Source: Dactylorhiza incarnata
Lineage: Eukaryota > Streptophyta > Magnoliopsida > Asparagales > Orchidaceae
Assembly (NCBI GenBank): GCA_033032865.1
Contig: JAWHQI010000005.1
Location: 13,478,001-13,542,000 of the forward strand
Length of the DNA stretch: 64,000 nucleotides
Direction of reading: 5' to 3'
Of this stretch, positions 45,840-56,408 are shown in pieces (within the stretch, counting starts at the first letter, position 1; each line of letters opens with the position of its first letter). The notes under the pieces were generated by a model. It did not search any database, was not told the DNA's origin, and saw only the letters and a program-made list of their open reading frames with translations. A program made the position numbers and the translations under genes.

Positions 45840-47704
45840 GCATCAGGTGCCTGACTAGGCACATGTGGTTGTATGTCGAGCGGCGGACAAAAGGTGTGTG
45901 GGCGGCATGTGCATTTGATGCCCGACCGGGCACACGCGAATATGTCTTGTGCAGCAGCTGGCTAGCGCATGGGCGGCAGGCGTGTCTGGGGCCCAGTTGG
46001 CTTGTGATAGCGTGCGACCGGTGCATGACCGGTGCATGGACGGGCGGGCGTGGCTGTGGACTGCTGGCGCCTTTTCGGGCATGCACAGTTGCGCGCTTAG
46101 AGGTCAGTGCCCGAGCAGGCGCGCATGGTTGCGCGCGGTCGACTCCTGGCCTGGTGATGCTGTTGAGCGTCGATCGGAGGCCGTCCGGCGTGCGGAGATG
46201 TGTGCCGAGCACCAACCATCCAGCACACAGGAGACATGCGTAGGGCGGAGACCGTCTGGCGTGCAGGAGACGTATGTAGGGTAGTGTCCTGCCAGGGTGC
46301 TTGCATGCTGCATGCGGTTGGTCATGCACCATGTGCTGAATATGCTCCAGGTCATGTGCATTTGCTGGCCATTTAATACCTTTCATGCATTGCGCAGTTC
46401 TTGCTTGGTGCTTCTGTAAAAAAAATTTCCTTCATCTTTTTCTGACTTCAAAACGGGGCGGCCAATTGAGACCGATGCTGCTGCGCTCCACTCTTGATAG
46501 CGCATGGATTGATATGTGGTGAAAGTGCTTAGGATAACCTTCTAGTGTCGAAGTGAAGATCCCTCGAGAGCTGGATCATGCTTAGAATACTCTGACTGGT
46601 TTCATGACCGTTTCATAGAGTTATTTGAAGTTTGGGTTCCGCTTCTCTCCTTCGTAGGAGGCTATCGAAATATTCAGATTTTGTGGAGTGCCGATTTCCC
46701 ATTTTACTCTTGTTGGGATGATAAGGATCATGGGGATGATAGTGCTCTTCTGGCAACATGGTGCATGATTTACATAGGAGATTTTCAAGGATTGGTGCGA
46801 GGTCTTCACCGATCTGTGCGGTCGTATTGAAGTTTGCAGCAACAAAAGATGGTTCTGCTTCAGGGAGATGAACAATTATCGCCATAGGAATACCCTTTAT
46901 GGGTATGTTCAGAATCATTGGGAGTTGCCCGAGCTATGGAGAGCTTCCCGGTCACTATCGTCGGCAGGCAGTACGGGAAAATCACTTTTTGCCTATTTCG
47001 GGTTTTCCTGATCGAGAGGGGTTGGCAAAGTCCTTGTATTATGTTGCTAGCTGCGTTGAGGAGAGTATATTGCTCTCGGTGGGGGCTTTCTTGGGATGTT
47101 GTGTGTGCTATCAGAGTTCCTTTGGTTTGCGTAAAGGAGAGGAAGATCAATTTCAAGAACGAAAGTTCTGGTTTGGGACCCATTTCTCCGGTACCAAGGA
47201 GTCTTGATCACGAGGCTGGTCCTAGTAGCCATAGGGTGCAGGCAATTCCGTATGATCCTAAGGTTGAGATTCTAGCATCTCCTATTGTTGGCTAGGTCCC
47301 TCAGGAAGACTTGCCGCTACCTCCCCCTTTGGTAACGGCAAGGTGAATCTCTTCTGCTCTCGAGGCGATGACTTCCACGGTGAGTGAGACTGTCTTTACC
47401 CCGGTTTTGCTTTCCCTTCTTTATTATTATTTGTACACTCTAACCATTCATTTTCATTGCAGACTGGTATTTTGAACAGCGTTGCTCACACAGGGAACGA
47501 CTGCTATGTGGGCCTTAAGGATGGTTACTTTGTTCTTCAGGAGAAGCTGTGTGCAGCGAAGAGTGCCATATTGGATTCTAAAAAGAAAAACGATCGCAAC
47601 TTTTCCCATATTCGATAGCTAGAGTCAGACATTTCTTCTACCTAACCATAGATTGAGAAGTTGTGAGAGGAATATGGTGGCAACAAAGCACTTGCTCAAG
47701 ATGC
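45840..47704 (+). mobile_element. Region L: unidentified element or gene remnant hosting F
   Basis: Starts with GC-rich dyads (GTGCCTGACTAGGCAC 45847-45862; TGCCCGACCGGGCA 45919-45932; further partial copies to about 46130), then ATTTAATACC (46371). This is the word-then-TATA layout of an LTR, so I read 45840 to about 46430 as part of an LTR. The remainder has degraded coding signal (separate entry). No LTR partner, PBS or TSD is visible. Confidence 0.4.
46560..47703 (+). pseudogene. Degraded coding region in L, with candidate intron 47380-47462
   Basis: One frame reads FHDRFIELFEVWVPLLSFVGG ... SADFPFYSCWDDKDHGDDSALLATWCMIYIGDF, with stops. An open stretch 46918-47295 has ESFPVTIVGRQYGKITFCLF and ends HRVQAIPYDPKVEILASPIVG. 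A consensus intron follows (TCCACG|GTGAGT ... TTTTCATTGCAG|ACTGG, 47380-47462, 83 bp). The next exon (TGILNSVAHTGNDCYVGLKDGYFVLQEKL) then decays into stops. It may be a gag-like or plant mobile-domain ORF of a gypsy element, or a host gene fragment; I do not recognise the family. Confidence 0.35.
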
Positions 47705-48174
47705 TGATACGTAAAATTTACGATATAAATAATTTTCTCCAATTCTACGAACTATAAGCAAGAGCACCTATCGTTCATAGCATAGGATATTTATTAATAA
47801 ATATCAAGTGTCGTATTCCACGGGTCTGTTGATTACTTCTACTAATGCAAATTAATATTATTTTATCTAAATATAATAGGATGTTTAGAATAATAAAAGA
47901 GAAAAGGAAGAAGAGAGCATTTGATCGGAAATACTTCTTAAGTCGGATAAATCATAAAATCTAAATTCATAACGAATAGGATAGAATAATTCGACCGTGA
48001 AGGTTCCCAAATCATGATAGTGATTAAGACCCCTCGGCTAGCGGAAACCCCTAAGCTTGCTTTAGGCGGTGAACCCCACTATTAGATTTGACTCCAATCC
48101 GGAAGATTTATGTCATCCTCTCTCGAGGAGTGCATGCAACTCCTATCACCGATGAATGATTCTTCTCGTATTCA
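47705..48174 (+). repeat. Region K, left part: LTR-like repeat split by E
   Basis: Begins TGATACGTAAAATTTACG and contains ATATCAAGTGTCGTATTCCACGGG, a block style I associate with Athila/Tat-type LTR starts. No frame. Interrupted at 48174 by E and resumed at 57542. Confidence 0.5.
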
Positions 48175-49303
48175 TGTTAAATTTTGAAGTGGAAGTGGAT
48201 TTGAGCTGGGCGTTCTGCGGATTGGAGACCGCAGAGACCGCGTGGTCTGGGTTGGTTCTCTGGTCGATTTTTGTCTCAGCAGTTTATTCTAAGCGGTCTG
48301 ATCTGGGAGACCGCCTCTTCTGTCCGGGCGGCTTGCACGGGTTGGTATGGCGACTTGTCCTAAGTCGGTCAGATGTTCTTGGAATAAGACTAGGTGGTCT
48401 GCTTATTGAGACCGCGGTGACCGGGCGGTTCGGTTGTAACCGCAAGGTTTAATAAAGGGGCTGTGAGCTATGCTGAGCTCGGGCGGTCTGCTTTGCTAGA
48501 TCACTCACGATCTGATGGGCGGTTATTGTCTCCCGGTTTGTGCGGTGACGACATCCGTCTATCCGCCTATAAATAGGGGTGCAGGGCCCGTCATTAATAA
48601 CTAGAACTGTAAAAACTCAAAGTTGGCTTGATTGTACCAGTCTCACTTTGAGGTCGTGCGGTCTGAGATTATTGTGTGACCGGTTTCTGTGTTCGCAGGT
48701 TAGCGGCTTGCAACTCGCGGTCAGCTTGTCTCCCTTCTTCCAACTTTGAATAAACCAGTCCGGGCGGACTATATTTAGGTGTTCGTGGTCTGTGTAGATG
48801 ACTCACTTGATCAGGTGGTCTTAAGTGGCGAGGCGGTCTTGAGTTGTGGTCTGTCGCAGGTTGCAGTTCTTCGTTCAGAGTTCACGGGTTATTCTTTGAT
48901 CAAGATCGTGCGGTCTGGGCGATCAAGAAGTGCGAACTGTTTGTTTTCAGTAGAGGAATAAAGCAAAAAGTTGGCGATCTGTGTTTGCAGTCTGGCAGGT
49001 GCAGTATATACTCTATTCGCACGGTCTCAGCGGCTTCTGTCCGGCTTGTTCTGTTCGCGCGGTCTGGCGGTCTCAAGTGCCAGGTCGCTACAGCTTGTTT
49101 TACACTTGTGTTTTGTGCTTCTCTCCTATGTGATTCTTATGAATCATGTCTCGCCATGTATACCTCGCATTGTAAAGAAATAGTTAATGCCATAGTACTA
49201 TTCGTTCTTCTCATTGTCACTGTTGTGCTACACTTTTGAAAGGTTTTGTGAAGTGTGTTCTGCATATTTCTCACTTCATCTCCGGACCTCAAGTTTTTCA
49301 ACA
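48175..49303 (+). repeat. Element E 5' LTR
   Basis: 1129 bp, TGTTAAATTTTGAAG...TTTTTCAACA. Words GCGGTCT..AGACCGC (48293-48314), GGTCT..AGACC (48396-48413) and others upstream of TATA box CCTATAAATAGG (48567-48578). More GCGGTCT copies occur after it, to 49080. Shares ATGTCTCGCCATGTATACC (49146-49164) with D. Confidence 0.93.
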
Positions 49304-50159
49304 TGGTATTAGAGCGAGGTTGTTGAGGTTATGAAGCTGAAAGTGCTGATACATCTCTCGGTTTTCTCAAGTGGTTAGCAATCAGTGAGATAGCAATGGA
49401 AGGAGGATATGCTAGAGGTCTTGGTATTGAGCTCCTTACGCGGACTAACTTCAATAAGTGGAAATCTTGCATGGAGAACTATCTTCTTGGCGAGAATTTT
49501 TGGGAGGTAGTAGGAGGAGAAGCAAGACAAGCTATTGTTCCTGCTGAGCTCGTGAAGGCTTGGAGATGAACGAATGCTAAGGCGGATTTCACTCTAAAGA
49601 GAGCTATCATTCCAGAGTTGTTTGATCATATCATTGGATGTGGATCAGCTGATGAGATTTGGACAGCCTTGGATGGCTTGTTCAATAAGAAGAATGTAGC
49701 GAGACTACAATTATTGGAAAATGAGTTGGCGAAAGCAACTTAGGGGGATTTGTCCATTTCAACGTTCTTCTTGAAGATGAAGAACCTTTGCGCCGAGATA
49801 TCAGCTTTGGACCCGGATGAGCCTATCTCAGAATTTAAGCTGAAGAGGCATATAATCTGCGGCTTGCGGAGGGAGTATGTGGAATTTGTTACTTCTATTC
49901 AAGACTGGGCCAATCAGCCTTCGTTACTAGAGCTGGAGAACTTACTTGCTTCGCAGGAAAGTTTGGCTAAGCAAATGGCTAGGATGTTTGTCACTGGGGG
50001 AGAAGGTGAGGTTCTCTTTTCTAGCAAGAAGAAGAGATGGGACAAGAAGAAGAATAAGTCATCTGGAGATGATGGTCCGTCTACTTCATATCAGCAAGAG
50101 AGGATCTATGCTCCTAAGCGTGATGGGAAGAATCAGGAAGGACCAAGATGCTTCAGGTG

Positions 50160-51385
50160 TGTTGGGAAAATGATTTGTCTTAACCCCCAAAATGAGTTGA
50201 ATATGAATTCTAAGAAAGAAAAATCAAGGTTAAGTAAATATGCGTCGAATAGTATTCGACGCAACGTCGAAGTGTTGTCGACGTTTCTTTCAGAATTAGT
50301 CGAAGTAACTTTAATAAGAATTCGACGTATCCTATGTCGACGTAGCTCTGACTTCTAGTCGACGCACTTTAGTCGACGTACCTTCCTTATTCTCCTCTCG
50401 ACGTCCAGCCAGGATGAATTCGACGCTTACGTCGAATTGTAATCGACGTACGTCGATTACTATGTTAAATTCAAATAACACCAGATCTCTTTCCTTCTTT
50501 CTATAGATCTGATTAATATGGAATAATATTATTCTTTTATAGCCGTTATGAATCATTCTTTCCCTCTAATTGATTCTTGGCTAAATTGATTAAGTTGATT
50601 ATGGATATTATTTGAAATCAAAATGAATTCTTTCCTTCTATAGATATAATAGTTATGGAAATATTTCTCTCTTTCGAATACTCTGTCTACAAATTGATTT
50701 CTCTCCTATAGTGTTATCTTAATGCACAGAGCTATAAATAAGGAGAAGGCCGACAGAGAACAATGAGAGGTGATCCACTCCATACACTTGAAATAGAGGA
50801 TTCGGAACCAAGGAGCCTCCACAACTAAATTAGACAGGGGGAGCTCTCTTCACCATCTTCATCAAGATCCAACTCAACATCCAATCAAGATTTTCAAGTG
50901 TCTTCTCAGCTAAAAGAGAAGAACAATATATCTTTTCCCTTTCTCCTTCCCATCTTGTAAAGGGTTAAAACTCCCTTCAAAAGTTTACTCCCGGTGACAG
51001 GGCACCTTAGCAAAAACCTGCAGCTTGGTTTATAAGCACCTTATCAAAAGCTTATAGGTGAATTGGGCACCTGATCAAAACTCCCATTGGTGTGTGGACA
51101 CCTTATCAAAATCACCTTGGTGTGTGGACACCTTATCAAAATCACCTTGGTGAGAGGGCACCTTATCAACAACCTCCTAGTGGATTCCTACCAGTGGGTA
51201 GAAGAGTAGATGTACCCAGGTTTTGGGGAACTACTATATATCTTGTGTCATCTAGTTATGTGCTTGTTTATTTATGCTTTACTTTCTCAATCAGCACTCA
51301 TATATATTTATATATATCACTTAATTTGAAACAAAGTTAAATAAGACTTTTAATAATAAGAATGAGAACTAAAACTCCTCTTTCA
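50160..51385 (+). repeat. Element I 5' LTR
   Basis: TGTTGGGAAAATG...CCTCTTTCA. Words at 50242-50460 include a 9-bp-arm dyad GCGTCGAAT/ATTCGACGC (50242-50262) and many GTCGAC/TCGACG copies. TATA box GCTATAAATAAGG is at 50731-50743. The U5 tandem module with GTGTGTGGACACC and CACCTTATCAAAA is at about 51001-51175. Confidence 0.93.
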
Positions 51386-51590
51386 ATTGGTATCAGAGGG
51401 AGGTTGATTTTTCACACATGCTAACACCTGAAATCACAAAGATCACTTAGTTCTCTATTCTCCCCTTATTCTCTGAAAATGATTTTTCTGATTTCCTAAT
51501 ATATCTCTTTCGATAAAATATGCTTTGATGTGTTGATTAAATGCTGACTCAATTTTTCTCTGAATAGGGTTAAGACAAATAGGGGGAGAT
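51386..51590 (+). other. Element I interior (PBS and polypurine tract only)
   Basis: PBS TTGGTATCAGAGGG (51387-51400) and polypurine tract ACAAATAGGGGGAGAT (51575-51590). No coding capacity. Confidence 0.9.
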
Positions 51591-53110
51591 TGTTGGGAAA
51601 ATGATTTGTCTTAACCCCCAAAATGAGTTGAATATGAATTCTAAGAAAGAAAAATCAAGGTTAAGTAAATATGCGTCGAATAGTATTCGACGCAACGTCG
51701 AAGTGTTGTCGACGTTTCTTTCAGAATGAGTCGAAGTAACTTTAATAAGAATTCGACGTATCCTATGTCGACGTAGCTCTGACTTCTAGTCGATGCACCT
51801 TAGTCGACGTACCTTCCTTATTCTCCTCTCGACGTCCAGCCAGGATGAATTCGACGCTTACGTCGAATTGTAATCGACGTACGTCGATTACTATGTTAAA
51901 ATCAAATAACGCCAGATCTCTTTCCTTCTTTCTATAGATCTGATTTATATGGAATAATATTATTCTTTTATAGCCGTTATGAATCATTCTTTCCCTCTAA
52001 TTGATTCTTGGCTAAATTGATTAAGTTGATTATGGATATTATTTGAAATCAAAATGAATTCTTTCCTTCTATAGATATAATAGTTATGGAAATATTTCTC
52101 TCTTTCTAATACTCTGTCTGCAAATTGATTTCTCTCCTATAGTGTTATCTTAATACACAGAGCAATAAATAAGGAGAAGGCCGACAGAGAACAATGAGAG
52201 GTGATCCACTTCATACACTTGAAATAGAGGATTCGGAACCAAGGAGCCTCCACAACTAAATCAGACAGGGGGAGCTCTCTTCACCATCTTCATCAAGATC
52301 CAACTTAACATCCAATCAGGATTTTCAAGTGTCTTCTCAGCTAAAAGAGAAGAACAATATATCTTTTCCCTTTCTCCTTCCCATCTTGTAAAGGGTTAAA
52401 ACTCCCTTCAAAAGTTTACTCCCGGTGACAGGGCACCTTAGCAAAAACCTGCAGCTTGGTTTATAAGCACCTTATCAAAAGCTTATAGGTGAATTGGGCA
52501 CCTGATCAAAACTCTCATTGGTGTGTGGACACCTTATCAAAATCACCTTAGTGTGTGGACACCTTATCAAAATCACCTTGGTGAGAGGGCACCTTATCAA
52601 CAACCTCCTAGTGGATTCCTACCAGTGGGCTCAGCTAAAAGAGAAGAACAATATATCTTTTCCCTTTCTCCTTCCCATCTTGTAAAGGGTTAAAACTCCC
52701 TTCAAAAGTTTACTCCCAGTGACAGGGCACCTTAGCAAAAACCTGCAGCTTGGTTTATAAGCACCTTATCAAAAGCTTATAGGTGAATTGGGAACCTGAT
52801 CAAAACTCCCATTGGTGTGTGGACACCTTATCAAAATCACCTTGGTGTGTGGACACCTTATCAAAATCACCTTGGTGAGAGGGCACCTTATCAACAACCT
52901 CCTAGTGGATTCCTACCAGTGGGTAGAAGAGTAGATGTACCCAGGTTTTGGGAAACTACTATATATCTTGTGTCATCTGGTTATGTGCTTGTTTATTTAT
53001 GGTTTACTTTCTCAATCAGCACTCATATATATTTATATATATCACTTAATTTGAAACAAAGTTAAATAAGACTTTTAATAATAGGAATGAGAACTAAAAC
53101 TCCTCTTTCA
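51591..53110 (+). repeat. Element I 3' LTR with 294-bp internal tandem duplication
   Basis: Identical layout to the 5' LTR, but 52336-52629 is duplicated as 52630-52923, accounting for the full 294-bp length difference. The TATA box is mutated (GCAATAAATAAGG, about 52162). The LTRs differ at roughly 1 to 2 percent of positions by eye. Confidence 0.92.
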
Positions 53111-53566
53111 AGGTGCAACAAGCTTGGTCATTTCAAACGGGACTGCAAGGTCAATCTTCAGCCAGGGCATGTTGCAGGGAAGGAGGAGGCTGGTTCCAAT
53201 GCTGAAGGTAGTTGGGGTGGTGGAGGTGCATTCATGATGGGCACGTGTGTTCGGTCTATGACTTCCATCAACTATCAGGGCAATTGGATATTGGACTCTG
53301 GGTGTGGTCATCACCTCACTGGGGATGAGTCGAAGTTCTCCTCGTTACAGACATATACAGGTAATGATGCTATCATTACGGCTGATGATACTGTTCATGC
53401 AGTTGAGAAGGAGTGTGTGGTTTCATTGAACGATGATAGAGGTACTCTTACGTTGAAGAGTGTCTATCATGTTCCGGGGATGAAAAAGAACCTCTTCTCG
53501 GTGACCAATGCAGTGGATGCTGGCTATCACGTTCTGTTTGGTCCAACAGAAGTGAAATTTCTCTGA

Positions 53567-56382
53567 AACATTTCAGCGGTGAAAGCTGAGGTCACTCATG
53601 TTGGGAGACGGATGAAGGATTTGCTTGTTCTTTCAACAAATTCTTATGTTGATAAGATGAGGGCTAACGATAATGATAGCGCTGCTATCTGGCATGAAAG
53701 GCTTGGGCATGTTGGAATGGATAAGCTGAAAGCTATGGAGGGAAGAGGCCTGGTGAAAGGTCTGCCTAGCTTGTCATCTTTCGGGGATGGTCACATTTGT
53801 GCAGTTTGTCAGTTTGGTAAAGCTCAGCACTTTCCATTTGACAAATCACAAAGCAGATGTAAAAGACCATTGGAGTGCATCCATGGTGATCTGTTTGGAC
53901 CTACCAACTCTGCCAGTCTTGGAGGTAGCATGTATATGCTGATTTTGGTTGATGACTTCACGAGATATACTTGGGTATATTTTCTGAAGGAGAAGTCAGA
54001 GGCGTTCGAGAGGTTTGTGGAGTTCAAGGAGCTGGTGGAAGGTCGGCTAAACCTGCGGGTGAAGAAGTTCAGAACAGACAATGGAGGGGAGTTTACCTCC
54101 AAGGAGTTCTTTAACTTCTACAAGAAGCATGGCATACAAAGGGAGCTTTCTTGTGCTCACACTCCACAACAGAATGGAGTTGCAGAGCGGAAGATCCATC
54201 ATCTGACGGAGACCTGCAAATGTTGGCTTCATGCCAAGAATATCCCAAAGTCCTTTTGTGCAGAGGGTATGTCTTGTGCAGCTTCTGTTATCAACCGGAT
54301 ACCCATCAGTCCCATCAACATGAAGACTCCTCCTGAGTTGATGTTCAAGGAGAAGCCAAGCGTGGAACACTTTCGAGTGTTCGGTTCTACCTGCTATGTG
54401 CATCTTCCAGATGCCCTTCGAATGAAGCTAGATGCTAAGGCAAGGAAGCTAGTCTAGGTCGGTTTTGATGACCGGAAGAAAGGGTGGAGATGCATGGATC
54501 CCGAGACACGGAGATATGTGGTCTCTAGGGATATGGTATTCGACGAGCTGACGTCATACCAAGGTAGCTCTCCTGTTGAGTTACAAGGAAGCAGGGTAGA
54601 TGGTGGATCAGTGGAAGCTGCAAGGGAAGCTCTGGTGGAGTTGCCTGTGTCTCCAGCTGCTCCAGGTATTTCTAGCTCTGGGTCAGGTGCTTCGGGTTAT
54701 TGAAGCAGGGGGAGCGAGGCTCCATGTCTACCTGATAGGAGAGCTAGTCCAGAAGCTGCAGTGGAAGAGGTGGTTCAGAGTCAAGCTCTGAGGAGGTCTA
54801 AGAGGACCATTATTTCACCTGATTGGTATACAGGTGGGAACTTGGTGAGCTTTGTCTCATATTTCTCCGCAGGTCCCCTAGATGAGAGAGCGCCATCTTG
54901 TTATGAAAACATCGTTGGAGTCAGGGAGTGGGAGGGAGCCATGGATGAAGAGATGTCTTCCCTCAGGAAGAATGAGACTTGTGACTTGGTGCCTAAGTTT
55001 GAGGAGGTTACTCCGGTGACTTGCAAGTGGGTTTTCAAGTTGAAGAAGAAGGCTGATGGAAGTATTGAGCGGTACAAGGCTCGCCTTGTAGCTCGAGGTT
55101 TATCTCAGAAGTATGGGGAGGCTTATGAAGAAACGTTTAGCCCCGTTGCCAAGATGACTTCGGTCCGGGTGGTGATCGCATTGGCAGCTTGCCAAGGGTG
55201 GAAGATTTGGCAACTCGACGTGAAGAACGCTTTCTTATATGGCATGATTGACAAGGATATCTTCATGGATCATCCACCTGGTTATGTATCCGAAGAGTAC
55301 TCAAGAAGGCTCTTTACATCTTGAAGCAAGCGTCTCGGGCGTGGTACGGGAAGATCACAGAATACCTCCAGTTTTGCGGATACTTTGCTTCAGATTCAGA
55401 TTCGAGCTTATTCATAAAGAAGACGGGGGAGCTTCAGGTCTTGGTGATGCTATACGTTGACGATATGATCATCACGGGTAATTCTGAATTGGAGGTATCT
55501 AGGCTTCGTGTTGAGCTAGCTATCATATTTGAGATGAAGGATTTGGGCGAGCTCCACCATTTCCTTGGGCTCAAAGTGGAGAGGAAAGAGAGCAGTATGC
55601 TCGTTTCCCAGAAAGGCTATGCGGATCAAATCGTGAAGAGATTCGGCATGGAAGGGGGGAAGAGCAGCTCTACTCCACTGGAGGTTGGAGTTCATCTTCG
55701 TCGAGATGAAGGGAAGGTTCTTACCGATCCTTTGGTGTTCCGGGCTTTGGTCGGAAGCTTGATATACTTGACGATCATGAGGCCAGATATTGGTTATGCA
55801 GTTGGCAGGGTGAGTCGGTTTATGGCAGAGCCTCGGAAGACTCATCTTATGGCGGCTAGGAGTATATTGAAATATGTCAAATCCACCTCGGATTTGGGTC
55901 TCTTCTACGGGAGAGATACAGGCTTTTGCTTGCACGAGTACATGAACGCTTATTATGGAGGAGATTCGGATGATCGGAGATCGACGTCTGGATAGGTCTT
56001 TATGACGGGCTCTATAGCTATATCATGGTGCAACAAGAAGCGGGATTCTGTGTCTGTCTCTACCACGGAAGCGGAGTACAAAGCTTCGGCTTTGGCGGCT
56101 CAGGAAGCCATCTGGCTTAGGAGGCTTGTGGAGGACATTCATAGGGATGTGGGAGGTCCTACTCTGCTACGTGGTGACAACGAGAGTGCTCTCAAACTGG
56201 TGAACAATCCAGTTTGTCACGCGCGTACGAAACACAAAGAGATTCATCACCATTTCATTCGTGAGAAGGTGTTGGAGGGATCTCTGATTGTGGATCATGT
56301 GCAGAGCAAGGAGAACGTTGCTTAGATATTCACTAAGCCACTGGCGAAGGGACCTTTTGGTCAGTTGCGAAGTTTGCTTTGA
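53567..56382 (+). pseudogene. pol: Element E pol (integrase, RT, RNase H)
   Basis: Integrase: WHERLGHVGMDKL, CAVCQFGKAQ, core D (IHGDLFGP), D (FRTDNGGEF), E (NGVAERKIHH); broken by TAG 54455 and TGA 54700. RT (54761-55324): CKWVFKLKKKADG, RLVARGLSQ, QLDVKNAFLYG. A short deletion and shift near 55300 follow, then QASRAWYGK and active site YVDDMIITG (55455). RNase H follows (YGGDSDDRRSTSG, TAG 55993, AEYKASALAAQEAIW, HARTKHKEIHHHFI), with another shift or stop at 56323. Natural stop about 56382. Confidence 0.9.
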
Positions 56383-56408
56383 CTTCCACTTCCCACTTCA
56401 AGGGGGAG

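Larger units (their letters stand above)
50160..53110 (+). mobile_element. Element I: TRIM-like non-autonomous retrotransposon, TSD AGGTG
   Basis: LTRs 50160-51385 (1226 bp) and 51591-53110 (1520 bp) surround only 205 bp of interior, which has a PBS and a polypurine tract but no gene. TSD AGGTG at 50155-50159 and 53111-53115. The first 60 bp of interior (AGGTTGATTTTTCACACATG...AACACCTGAAATCACAAAG) match the C interior, so I is a gag-less relative of C. Small frames within it are not genes. Confidence 0.93.
49396..53566 (+). pseudogene. gag: Element E gag and protease, split by TRIM I in the zinc knuckle
   Basis: ATG 49396 (MEGGYARGLGIELL). Stops at 49567 (TGA) and 49741 (TAG, from CAA in the D-like sequence). 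The main block is 49750-50159 (STFFLKMKNLCAEISALDPDEPIS). The knuckle starts at its CFRC cysteines and is cut by element I at 50159. The coding sequence resumes at 53116 with CNKLGHFKRDC, so the insertion falls inside the CCHC motif. The protease motif ILDSGCGHHLTGDE is near 53295. The segment ends at TGA 53564 (probable CGA). Confidence 0.88.

Noticed and set aside
45811..46386. 191-aa minus frame and overlapping plus frames in L
   Set aside because: GC-rich dyad region gives long frames on both strands; no family blocks, likely spurious.
51092..53065. 82-aa WTPYQNHLGVWTPYQNHLGE repeat frames
   Set aside because: Translation of the U5 tandem module of I; appears twice only because the LTR is repeated.
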